From a virus, in IMG/VR virus record IMGVR_UViG_3300009194_000024, positions 1 through 39,559 of that record: a stretch of DNA of 39,559 nucleotides; one strand, written 5' to 3'. The notes beneath the pieces were generated by a model. The model saw only the letters and a list, made by a program, of their open reading frames with translations, had not been told where the DNA came from and made no database searches. Position numbers and translations under genes: made by a program. Shown one piece after another: positions 29,440 to 37,265 of this stretch. How positions within the stretch are numbered: the first letter of the stretch is position 1; every line of letters starts with the position of its first letter.

Positions 29440-31967
29440 TGAGCCGCACCCCGATTGATTTCACGCGCCTGGCATCGGCGCTGCTTGACAACGCCCAGCG
29501 CTGGCTTGAGCAGTGGTTGCCCGGTGGCAGGCGGCAAGGCCCTGAGTACCTTTGTGGCGACTTGAGCGGAGGCAAGGGCGAGTCCTTGTCGATCAACATC
29601 AAGTCGGGCATGTGGGCTGACTTTGCCAACGACGACAAGGGTGGAGACCTGATCAGCCTGTATGCGGCCATCAATGGCCTCAACAACGCGCAGGCTGCCA
29701 TTGTGCTCATGGGCATGCTCGGCTGGGACACCTCGGCCTACCAGCGCAACCCCGAAGCCGTCCAGGCGTCTGCACCGCGCAGCCCATCATCATCCGACAG
29801 CAGGCCGGAGCCACCGCCCGAAGAGCCACAAGCCCGCAAGGGCAAATCCAGCGGCAAGCCAGAGGCTAAGTGGCGCACCATCGTGCCGGTACCGCCCAAT
29901 GCGCCTGAGCCCACGTTCAAGCACCACTACCGGGGCATTCCAAGCCAGCGTTGGGCCTACACACGCGATGGGCAGTTGCTTGGCCACGTGTGTCGATTCA
30001 TTAAGAGTGACGGGGACAAGGAGACCTTGCCCTACACATGGTGTCAGGACGATGCCGACGACCGTGGCCTGCAGAAATGGACATGGCGGCAGTGGGATGA
30101 GCCTCGCCCGCTTTTTCTGGCGGCTGGCTTGCTGGCTGAAGACCCGCGCCTGGTCCCTGTGGTGCTGGTCGAGGGCGAAAAGTGTGCCGAGGCAGGCCAC
30201 AAGCTGCTGGGCCATGAATTTGACTTTGTAAGCTGGCCAGGCGGCAGCAATGCATGGGGTAAGGCCGACTGGACGTGGCTGCGTGGCCGTGTGGTCTTCA
30301 TGTGGCCGGACTGTGACAGTAAGCACTTCAAGCTGACAGCTGAAGAGCGCAAGCAAGGCGTGGACCCCAAAAGCAAGCCATTGCTGCCCGAGGCCAAACA
30401 GCCGGGCATTGCGGCCATGCTGGCCATTGGCACCATCCTGGCCGCTGACATGGGCTGCACGGTCAGCATGGTGCGCATCCCAGCGCCTGGCAACGTCACC
30501 GATGGCTGGGACATTGCCGATGCCATCGAGCAAGGCTGGGACGCTGAGACCGTGCGCAACTACATCCGCGCAGCCAGAGCCTTCACCCCACCTGACGAAG
30601 CTGCGGCAGCCAAGGCTCGATCTACCCCTTCATCCGCTGCCGCGGGCGACGATGCTGACGACAGCCGCGCCTGGCGCTTGAAACTGCTCACCTCCTCGAC
30701 GGGTGCAACCAAGGCAGTGCGTGAGAACGTTACCCTTGCCCTGGAGAACATCGAAGAAGTCAAGGGGCTGGTGGCTTACAACGAGTTCACCAACGACATC
30801 ATGAAGATGCGTGACGCACCCTGGGGCTCGCCCAAGGGTGTGTGGGATGAGGTGGACGAGCTGCTTATGGGTGAGTGGCTCACCCGTGAGCACTACTTGC
30901 CATCGATGCCACGCGGCACGCTGGAGGAGGCTGTGCGCATGGTGGCCTATCGCCAGCGCTACCACCCCGTGCGCGTGTACCTGAACACGCTCAAGTGGGA
31001 CAACACACCGCGCCTGCGTGAGTGGCTCATCAAGGTATGCCTGGAAGAAGACGAGCACCCGCAGGAGCTGCAACGCTACCTGGCTCGCGTGGGCACATGG
31101 TTTCTGCAGGGCATGGTGGCGCGTGTCATGGAGCCTGGCGTCAAGTTTGACTACATGCTCATCCTGGAAGGCAAGCAAGGCCTGCGCAAGTCCACCGTGT
31201 TCAAGGTGCTGGCCGGTGACTTCTTTGCCGACACAGGCTTGGTGATGGGCGACAAGGACAGCTACCAGCAACTGCAAGGGCGCTGGCTGTATGAGTTCGC
31301 CGAGCTGGATGCCATGGCCAAGTCTGAGGTCACGAAGGTCAAGGCGTTTATTGCCTCGGCCTCTGACTACTTCCGTGCCAGCTTTGACAAGCGGGCAAGA
31401 GACTACCCCCGGCAGGTGGTGTTCGGTGGCACGACCAACGAAGACACCTACCTCACCGACCCGACAGGCAACCGGCGCTTTTGGCCGGTGAAGGTCGAGC
31501 GTGTGTGCAACATCGAATGGCTTCAAGAGAACCGCGACCAGCTGCTGGCCGAGGCCATGCAACGGTGGCGCGATGACGCACGCATGTACCCCACGCACGA
31601 AGAAGAGGCCCTGCTGTTTGAGCCTGAGCAGAACGCCCGCGCGGTGGAGAACGCCATCGAAGAGTCCATTGCTCGCTGGCTGGCCAGCCAGGATGGCTCG
31701 CTGGTGGACAAGATCACCTGCAGTGAGCTGCTGGGCAAGATCGGTATCGGTATCGAGAAGCTCGGCCCTGGCCGCCACCACGAGAAGCAGGCCGCAGCCG
31801 CGCTCAAGCGACTGGGCTGGAAGCGTGAACGCTCCACCCAGCTCATTGAGGGCCGCAGGCCTTGGTATTTCAAGCGCCCGATCAGAGAAGTGAAGGCACC
31901 CACATCAACGCCCCAAGCGCAAGGGCACACCACCAGTGAGGAAGACGACGAACACCTTCCCTTCTGA
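29439..31967 (+). CDS. replicative primase-helicase, TOPRIM plus VirE-type AAA domain
   Basis: 842 residues from the ATG at 29439 (TGATG overlap). The N-terminal ~110 residues (YLCGDLSGGKGESLSINIKSGMWADFANDDKGGDLISLYA) resemble the primase zinc-type domain with the metal ligands lost. Residues ~240-330 are TOPRIM-like (VPVVLVEGEKCAEAGHKLL, VVFMWPDCDSKH). The C-terminal half is a virulence-associated-E-type P-loop ATPase: VYLNTLKWDNTPRLREWL, Walker A-like EGKQGLRKST (about 578-586), RWLYEFAELDAMAK (615-628), FGGTTNEDTYLTDPTGNRRFWPV as sensor/arginine-finger region. It probably primes and unwinds phage DNA and so is the main replication protein. Largest early gene. Confidence 0.85.
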   Translation: MSRTPIDFTRLASALLDNAQRWLEQWLPGGRRQGPEYLCGDLSGGKGESLSINIKSGMWADFANDDKGGDLISLYAAINGLNNAQAAIVLMGMLGWDTSAYQRNPEAVQASAPRSPSSSDSRPEPPPEEPQARKGKSSGKPEAKWRTIVPVPPNAPEPTFKHHYRGIPSQRWAYTRDGQLLGHVCRFIKSDGDKETLPYTWCQDDADDRGLQKWTWRQWDEPRPLFLAAGLLAEDPRLVPVVLVEGEKCAEAGHKLLGHEFDFVSWPGGSNAWGKADWTWLRGRVVFMWPDCDSKHFKLTAEERKQGVDPKSKPLLPEAKQPGIAAMLAIGTILAADMGCTVSMVRIPAPGNVTDGWDIADAIEQGWDAETVRNYIRAARAFTPPDEAAAAKARSTPSSAAAGDDADDSRAWRLKLLTSSTGATKAVRENVTLALENIEEVKGLVAYNEFTNDIMKMRDAPWGSPKGVWDEVDELLMGEWLTREHYLPSMPRGTLEEAVRMVAYRQRYHPVRVYLNTLKWDNTPRLREWLIKVCLEEDEHPQELQRYLARVGTWFLQGMVARVMEPGVKFDYMLILEGKQGLRKSTVFKVLAGDFFADTGLVMGDKDSYQQLQGRWLYEFAELDAMAKSEVTKVKAFIASASDYFRASFDKRARDYPRQVVFGGTTNEDTYLTDPTGNRRFWPVKVERVCNIEWLQENRDQLLAEAMQRWRDDARMYPTHEEEALLFEPEQNARAVENAIEESIARWLASQDGSLVDKITCSELLGKIGIGIEKLGPGRHHEKQAAAALKRLGWKRERSTQLIEGRRPWYFKRPIREVKAPTSTPQAQGHTTSEEDDEHLPF

Positions 31968-32240
31968 GCAGCGAAGGCAGCGCAGCCGAAAAGCTCAGGA
32001 AGGCCAGTCTTTGAACCCATGACATAGCGAACCTGTCCCACATGTCCCGGATGACTCGGTGCTTTCAGTGATTGCTGGGGGCGCCTTTGGAGGTCAGTAA
32101 TGACCACCTTGGCGGAGCTTTGCCCGGAGTTGTCCAGACGTCTTGATGAAAGCAGGCGGGCGTACCCGCCCACGCGCGCACCCTCGCGCCCAACCCCTAC
32201 CCGTTTACCCAACTCACTGATATCTGAAAGACACCGAGAC

Positions 32241-32561
32241 ATGAGTGAAAAAAAGCAACCTGTATCGATGCGGCAAACAATGCCAAAGGTGGCTGACATG
32301 GTGGATCAGCACAGAGCCAAATTCGGGGCGGCATGGGTGAATGCCTGTATTGCTGACGGCATCGCTGGTAAGCCGAACCGCTTCTACGCCTTTGAGAACG
32401 GGCACATCGTTGGCACGCCTTTCGATGGTGATGCCGAGCTGGACCGGATTGCACGCACAACGGCCATGCTCAGTAAATCGGCCTACATGGTGATGGGTGA
32501 CACCACCGATCCACCAGTCCTCCCCACTTACAACCATGAGGCAACCCATGTCGCAGTTTGA
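32241..32561 (+). CDS. small conserved early protein
   Basis: 106 residues from the ATG at 32241 (MSEKKQPVSMRQTMPKVADMVDQHRAKFGAAWVNACIADGIAGKPNRFYAFENGHIVGTPFDGDAELDR). The coherent part starts here, with FYAFENGHIVGTPF as a beta hairpin. The frame is open upstream to an ATG at 32100 that has GGAGG six bases before it, which would add 47 less convincing residues; either start is possible. Family not recognised with certainty. The 270 bases 31968-32240 before it otherwise hold no gene I can support. Confidence 0.65.
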   Translation: MSEKKQPVSMRQTMPKVADMVDQHRAKFGAAWVNACIADGIAGKPNRFYAFENGHIVGTPFDGDAELDRIARTTAMLSKSAYMVMGDTTDPPVLPTYNHEATHVAV

Positions 32562-32946
32562 ACACCTCAAGCGGCGCCTCGACAACTGGGCTCGCTGGCT
32601 GGAAGACCGAAACAACGGTGCAACCGGCTACCCGAGAAAAGCCGCCTTCTTGCCGACACAGAGCAGTGGCGCCAGCACCGACATGATCCCTGTCGACGAC
32701 CTGGACGCGTGCAAGATCAATGAAGCCATCACCGCGCTGCGGACCATTAACTTCGGTTACTGGCTGGCCATCATCTGCACCTACATTGGTGACCCGGACA
32801 AGCCGTCGCACAAGCGGCGACGAATGACTCAGGCGCAGATTGCGCTCAAGGTGGGCTGCACTGACCGCACGATCAGGAACAGGCAGGCCGAGGCCCTTGG
32901 CTTGCTGGAGGCCCAGCTCGACCGGCGAGAAAGTGCTAAAAAATGA
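32548..32946 (+). CDS. late-gene regulator candidate (antiterminator Q / sigma-like HTH)
   Basis: 132 residues from the ATG at 32548, with GAGG six bases upstream and a 14-base overlap with the previous gene. Residues ~50-115 (CKINEAITALRTINFGYWLAIICTYIGDPDKPSHKRRRMTQAQIALKVGCTDRTIRNRQAEALGLLEAQL) resemble region-4-type helix-turn-helix proteins of the phage antitermination/late-regulator group (RMTQAQIALKVGCTDRTIRNR as HTH). It is the last early gene and is followed by a terminator that separates it from the late genes, exactly where a Q-type activator is expected. Confidence 0.65.
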   Translation: MSQFEHLKRRLDNWARWLEDRNNGATGYPRKAAFLPTQSSGASTDMIPVDDLDACKINEAITALRTINFGYWLAIICTYIGDPDKPSHKRRRMTQAQIALKVGCTDRTIRNRQAEALGLLEAQLDRRESAKK

Positions 32947-33020
32947 GGGAGTTCTACTGTTTTCCGGTTGTTGCTACATTTCAGGCACACTGCGCAGCAA
33001 TTGCGACTAACCAAACACCA

Positions 33021-33043
33021 ACCCGCCCCGAGCGGGTTTTTTT
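33021..33043 (+). terminator. intrinsic terminator at early/late boundary
   Basis: ACCCGC (33021-33026), loop CCCGA, GCGGGT (33032-33037), then T to 33043. The ATG of the next gene follows immediately, so its usual ribosome-binding position is inside this hairpin. Confidence 0.85.
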
Positions 33044-33709
33044 ATGGACGTCTTCTTCACCAGCAACATTGACCTTGCGATTCAAGGTCTTGATGTGAAG
33101 GCAAAGCAAGTGCGCTATGCCGCTGCGGTGGCGTTGACCTGGTCGGTGGGTGATGCGCACAAGGCCATGCCCTCGCGTCTTGAGTCGGTGCTTGATCGCC
33201 CGACTGCCTGGACGAAGAACGGCCTGTTCGTCAAACGGGCAGAGCCCAGCAACCTGACCGCTCGGCTTGCCTGGAAGCCATCGCAGGCTGAGTACATGAA
33301 GTACCAGATCGAGGGCGGCACACGAACGCCAAAGCGTTTGGCCTTGAAGTTGCCCGCTGCTGTCCAGCTCGACGGGTCAGGCAACATACCGCGCGCGCTG
33401 CTTCGTCAGTTGATTGCCAGAGCCAAGTCCAACAAGCGGGCCACTGGCAGCATGGCAAGGCGGTACGGTGTGAGCAGCAAGCTGGATCTGTTCTACGGTG
33501 ATCCTGCTGACGGCAGGCCCGCTGGCTTGTACAAGCGTGTGGTCAATGGCACGAGGCAGTCGCTGGTGCCTATCGTGCTGTTCCCCAAGCGGGCTGCTGT
33601 GTATCAGCGTCGCTTTGACTTTTATGGTGAGGCACGGCGTGTGGTCCGGGCTTCATGGCAGCGGAACTTCAGCAAGGCATGGGCACAGGCTAAGGCAACG
33701 GCTCGCTAA
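33044..33709 (+). CDS. virion-assembly protein candidate (minor tail/neck-like)
   Basis: 221 residues from the ATG at 33044. DAHKAMPSRLESVLDRPTAWTKNGLFVKRAEPSNLTARLAWKPS...YMKYQIEGGTRTPKRLALKLPAAV resembles phage minor tail Z-like/neck proteins, which carry the same LDRPT-x-x-T-x-N-x-L/x pattern and a QIEGG-x-R-x-x-K segment. Its position before terS instead of between head and tail genes is unusual. The start lies directly behind a terminator T run, so it may depend on antitermination. Function moderately uncertain. Confidence 0.6.
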   Translation: MDVFFTSNIDLAIQGLDVKAKQVRYAAAVALTWSVGDAHKAMPSRLESVLDRPTAWTKNGLFVKRAEPSNLTARLAWKPSQAEYMKYQIEGGTRTPKRLALKLPAAVQLDGSGNIPRALLRQLIARAKSNKRATGSMARRYGVSSKLDLFYGDPADGRPAGLYKRVVNGTRQSLVPIVLFPKRAAVYQRRFDFYGEARRVVRASWQRNFSKAWAQAKATAR

Positions 33710-33714
33710 TCATC

Positions 33715-33817
33715 GGGTCCCTCCTGTGGGTACTCAACGCGGGTCATTCGCGACCACGTTTTATATGTTCTTACAGACTTCTGCTTTGGGTAGTCACCCC
33801 AGGTAGTCAATAGGTAC
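33715..33817. other. cos: candidate cos / terminase-binding region
   Basis: GGGTNN repeats at 33715, 33728 and 33741 are spaced exactly 13 bases; a second group (GGGTAGTCA at 33788, AGGTAGTCA at 33801, AGGTAC at 33812) has spacings of 13 and 11. Between them are a GC-rich core (CGCGGGTCATTCGCGACC) and an AT-rich stretch. It lies just before terS, the usual place of cosN/cosB in lambda-like phages. Confidence 0.5.
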
Positions 33818-33822
33818 GCTCT

Positions 33823-34410
33823 ATGGCTTTAATGGGTTATCGGGAATATGCCCGGCATCGGGGCTGCACGCTCGGCGCTGTGCAGAAGGCCATCGAGGCC
33901 GGTCGCATCACTGTGGTTGTGGACGACCGTGGCGCCAAAAAGATCGACTCAGAGCAAGCCGACAAGGCCTGGGATCAAAACACCGACCTAGCCAAGCAAT
34001 CGCTGCTGCACGCGCCTGACAGCGCTGCCGCTGGCCAGACGTCTGAACAGTCTGGCGAGCCAGACGAAGACGCGCCGCTGCCTGGCGACTCTGACCGATA
34101 CAAGACCGCTCGGGCTGAGCGCGAAGAGATCCGGCGAGACAGTGAGCGCCTGGAGCTGCAGCTCAAGCAAGGCTCGCTCATCGATGTCGACGAAGCGGGG
34201 CGCATTGCTTACACCAAGTTCAGAGCGCTGCGAGACAGCCTACTCAATGTGCCTGCCCGCGTGAAGGACCAGTGCGCGGCCATGAAAGACCCGATGGAAG
34301 TCGAGCTGCTGCTCGACCGTGAACTCTCAAGCGTGCTGGCGTCATTCGACCTGGCATCCGTTACCCGTGAGCGCGATGACGAAGACGACGACGATGCAAC
34401 CGATCAATGA
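33823..34410 (+). CDS. terS: terminase small subunit (Nu1-like)
   Basis: 195 residues. Recognises the packaging site on phage DNA and brings in the large subunit. N-terminal winged-helix part MGYREYARHRGCTLGAVQKAIEAGRITVVVDDRGAKKIDSEQADKAW is typical of Nu1-type small subunits. An acidic linker follows, then a coiled coil (YKTARAEREEIRRDSERLELQLKQGSLIDVDEAGRIAYTKFRALRDSLLNVPARVKDQCAAM) for oligomerisation and large-subunit contact. Its end overlaps terL by ATGA. A GC-rich repeat region that may be cos lies just upstream. Confidence 0.9.
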   Translation: MALMGYREYARHRGCTLGAVQKAIEAGRITVVVDDRGAKKIDSEQADKAWDQNTDLAKQSLLHAPDSAAAGQTSEQSGEPDEDAPLPGDSDRYKTARAEREEIRRDSERLELQLKQGSLIDVDEAGRIAYTKFRALRDSLLNVPARVKDQCAAMKDPMEVELLLDRELSSVLASFDLASVTRERDDEDDDDATDQ

Positions 34411-36617
34411 AGACCCCTGCTCAAAGATTCGAGAGCGCCATTCAACGGGCGCTGCGACCAGACTCGCAAGTCTGGATCGATGAGTGGGCAGAGGACAACC
34501 GTGTTCTGCCGCCTGACTCACCCGAGCCGGGCGATTGGCGCAATGATCGTGCGCCTTACCTGATCGACATCATGCGGACGATGTCGCCCTCCTCGCCTTG
34601 GCGAGAAGGGTGGGTGATGAAAGGTGTGCAAGTCGGCGGCTCATCTGCAGGTGAGAACTTTCTCGGCGGGTCAATCTGTAGTGCGGCTGGCAACATCCTG
34701 GTGGTGTTTCCCACGCTGGACGATGCGAAGCAGTGGGAGCTGAACAGGTTCACGCCGATGCGTGACTCCACGCGGGCGCTGCGCCTGCGTATCCGCGATG
34801 CGCGTGTGCGTGGGGCAGACAACACCAAGCTGCGCAAGAAGTACCCAGGCGGCACGATGCGGCTGGTCGGTGCCAACCGCATGGGCGGTGCCAAGTCGAC
34901 CACGTATCGCTACATCAAGTTCGAGGAGCCCGACGACTACCCCCGAGCCCTGGCGGGCCAGGGTAACCTGATCCAGAACTTCCGCAACCGTGCGGGGAAC
35001 TTTGGTCGCAAGGCCAAGATCTGGGGCGACGGCACGCCCACGGTCGATGGCCAGTCAGCCGTGCAAGACGGCTACAACAAGGGCGACAAGCGCGAGTGGC
35101 GCCTGTGGTGCCCTGGCGGTTGTGGCGAGGCGCAGCCGCTGTCGTGGAGTGGCTTTGTGTTGCCCGAGGGCGACCCAGCCGATGTGCGCTACCAGTGCCG
35201 GGGCTGCAACAAGCCATTCAGCGAAGAGGAGTGGAAGACCCACAACTACAAGCCACGCCCCAAGGGCTGCACCGAAGAGCAGGCCCGAGACCTGGGCCTG
35301 GCCCACTGGGTGGCCACCGCAGTAGGTGAGCCATACGTGGCGAGCTGGAAGCTGCCTTCGTTTGTGGCGCCCCTTGGCTGGCGCCCTTGGCCGGTTCTGG
35401 TGGTTGAGTGGCGCGAGGCGCAAAAGGACGAAGAGAAGCTCAAGTCCTTTATCAACAACCAGATGGCCGAGTGCTGGAAGGACGACGTCAGGAGTGAGGT
35501 GGGAGCCGATGCGCTGCAAAAGCGTGCCGAGAACTACCCGCTCATGTACTGCCCGAAGGGCGCGCTGATTGTGGTGGCTGGCGTTGACACGCAAGACAAC
35601 CGGCTGGCCATTGTGATCCGGGCCTTTGGTCGTGACGAAGAATCGTGGGGCCTGTGGCACGGCGAGATCTACGGCGACCCCTCATTGCCTGACGTGTGGA
35701 ACAAGCTGCGAGAGCTGCTGACCGCACCCATCAGACACGAATCGGGGCAGGTGCTCTACGTCGACGCGGCAGCCATTGACGCTGGCGGTCACCACTCGGA
35801 AGACGTGTACGCCTTCTGCCGTGATGCCAAGCTGCGAGGCAAGCACTGGTTTGCCATCCGTGGTGCCAAGGCTTATGACGCGCCCAAGCTGGGCAGGCCG
35901 AAGACCATTGAGTTCACCTGGCGCGGCAAGGCGGTGCCTGGTGGTGTGGTGCTGCGTTTCTTGGGCACGCAAGCCATCAAGAACCTGATCGATGGTCGGC
36001 TGCGCCTTGAGAAGACTGGCGGGGGGTATTACCACTTCCCGCTCGGCTTTCAGCGTGACTACTTCGAGCAGCTGCGGTCTGAAAGCCGCGTGCGCAAGAA
36101 GGACAAGCAAGGAAACAAGGCGCTGTGGTGGGAAAAGGGCTCAAAGCGCAACGAGGCATGGGACTGCGAGGTGTACCTGTACGCTGCGCTGCTCTATGTC
36201 ATGCACGGTCGCCACGCGGAAACGGTCTGGCGCAACCGTGAGCGCGTCTTCGAAACCGTTGTGCAGTTGGACCTGCTGACCAGCGTGCAAGCGCCGGTGG
36301 AGCCTGCGACACAAGCCCAGGCCGAAGCCGAACAGGCAGACCAGGGAAACGTCACCCAGGTGGTGGTCGATGGCGACACGGGCGAGATCATCAGCGGCGC
36401 ACCTGCCGCTGATGCACCGCAGGCGTCACAGCAAGTCTTCGAGGCGCTTGGCTGGCCGGTGACCACTGAGACAGCACCCGTGGAAGACCAGTCGCAGGGC
36501 GGTGCGCAGATGTACCCGCCACTGCCCGAGCCTCCGGTGATACCGCCCCGCAAACCAAAGCCACCCAAGCCGCCACGTCCAAAGCGTGGCGGCTTTGTAA
36601 ACGGGTGGCGCAAGTAA
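34407..36617 (+). CDS. terL: terminase large subunit (lambda gpA family)
   Basis: 736 residues. ATP-driven DNA-packaging motor and nuclease. GpA-family pattern: WADDNR-like DEWAEDNRVLPPDSPEPGDWRNDRAPYLIDIMRTMS at the N-terminus, the P-loop-like region GVQVGGSSAGENFLGG (about 72-88), FPTLDDAKQWELNRFTPM, and the nuclease domain beginning with VVAGVDTQDNRLA (Asp394), followed by WGLWHGEIYGDPSLPDVWNKL and a zinc-like CxG-C / CRGC pair (about 232-270). The last ~120 residues are low-complexity and end in a Pro/Lys-rich stretch. A gpA-type terminase implies cos packaging of cohesive-ended DNA. Confidence 0.95.
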   Translation: MKTPAQRFESAIQRALRPDSQVWIDEWAEDNRVLPPDSPEPGDWRNDRAPYLIDIMRTMSPSSPWREGWVMKGVQVGGSSAGENFLGGSICSAAGNILVVFPTLDDAKQWELNRFTPMRDSTRALRLRIRDARVRGADNTKLRKKYPGGTMRLVGANRMGGAKSTTYRYIKFEEPDDYPRALAGQGNLIQNFRNRAGNFGRKAKIWGDGTPTVDGQSAVQDGYNKGDKREWRLWCPGGCGEAQPLSWSGFVLPEGDPADVRYQCRGCNKPFSEEEWKTHNYKPRPKGCTEEQARDLGLAHWVATAVGEPYVASWKLPSFVAPLGWRPWPVLVVEWREAQKDEEKLKSFINNQMAECWKDDVRSEVGADALQKRAENYPLMYCPKGALIVVAGVDTQDNRLAIVIRAFGRDEESWGLWHGEIYGDPSLPDVWNKLRELLTAPIRHESGQVLYVDAAAIDAGGHHSEDVYAFCRDAKLRGKHWFAIRGAKAYDAPKLGRPKTIEFTWRGKAVPGGVVLRFLGTQAIKNLIDGRLRLEKTGGGYYHFPLGFQRDYFEQLRSESRVRKKDKQGNKALWWEKGSKRNEAWDCEVYLYAALLYVMHGRHAETVWRNRERVFETVVQLDLLTSVQAPVEPATQAQAEAEQADQGNVTQVVVDGDTGEIISGAPAADAPQASQQVFEALGWPVTTETAPVEDQSQGGAQMYPPLPEPPVIPPRKPKPPKPPRPKRGGFVNGWRK

Positions 36618-36629
36618 CTGGAGATCTTG

Positions 36630-37259
36630 ATGTTGACTGTTTACGCGGGCGACAGCTTCGAGCTGCGCCGGGATGTGCCTGGGCGCAGCGCTGCCGATGG
36701 GTGGGTGATGTCGCTGCGCATGGCACCTCGCTTGACTGGTGCTGGCTACGTGGCCTTGAGCTACACGGGCACTGCTGATGGGGCCACGCATGTGGTGGCT
36801 GTTGACTCAGCCACCACGGCGGCATGGAAGGCGGGCATCTACTCGGCCATGTTGTGGGTGGTCAACCAGCCTGCCATGTTCGATGGCGCGACCCTTGACC
36901 TGAGCTTTGCTGACCAGGCCTATCAGCAGTGGGGGCCAGACGCCCACACGGCTGAGCGCTTTGACATCGAAGTGTTGCCTGACCCTCGGCAAATGGAGCC
37001 GGGTATTGACTTCCGCAGCCTGGCACAGCGCACCCTGGACGAACTCAAGGCAGCCTATGCCTCGTATGTCGCCAACCGTGGGCATGTCAGCAGCTACAAG
37101 GTCAACGAGCGGGAGATGCAGTTCGGCTCTGCCGCTGACATCTTGAGCCACATCAGGTACTGGGAAGGGCAGGTAGCCAAGGAAAAACACGAGGCCCGGC
37201 TCAAGGCAGGCGGCAAGCCGCTGAACCGAATCAAGGTGCGCTTCACGCGCGGAAGGTAA
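36630..37259 (+). CDS. head-tail connector with gpW-like C-terminal domain
   Basis: 209 residues from the ATG at 36630, GGAG six bases upstream. Residues ~1-120 are a beta-sandwich-like domain (VYAGDSFELRRDVPGRSAADGWVMSLRMAPR...AGIYSAMLWVVNQPAMFDGATLDLSFADQ). Residues ~135-209 (SLAQRTLDELKAAYASYVANRGHVSSYKVNEREMQFGSAADILSHIRYWEGQVAKEKHEAR) match the gpW head-completion fold, a two-helix protein with a short hairpin. Lambda gpW is only ~68 residues, so this is a fusion. Located between terL and portal as in lambda. Confidence 0.75.
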   Translation: MLTVYAGDSFELRRDVPGRSAADGWVMSLRMAPRLTGAGYVALSYTGTADGATHVVAVDSATTAAWKAGIYSAMLWVVNQPAMFDGATLDLSFADQAYQQWGPDAHTAERFDIEVLPDPRQMEPGIDFRSLAQRTLDELKAAYASYVANRGHVSSYKVNEREMQFGSAADILSHIRYWEGQVAKEKHEARLKAGGKPLNRIKVRFTRGR

Positions 37260-37265
37260 CCCTAC

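Noticed and set aside
30630-31781. 383-residue minus-strand open frame opposite the primase-helicase
   Set aside because: Shadow of the VirE-type ATPase gene, with no ribosome-binding site or family pattern.
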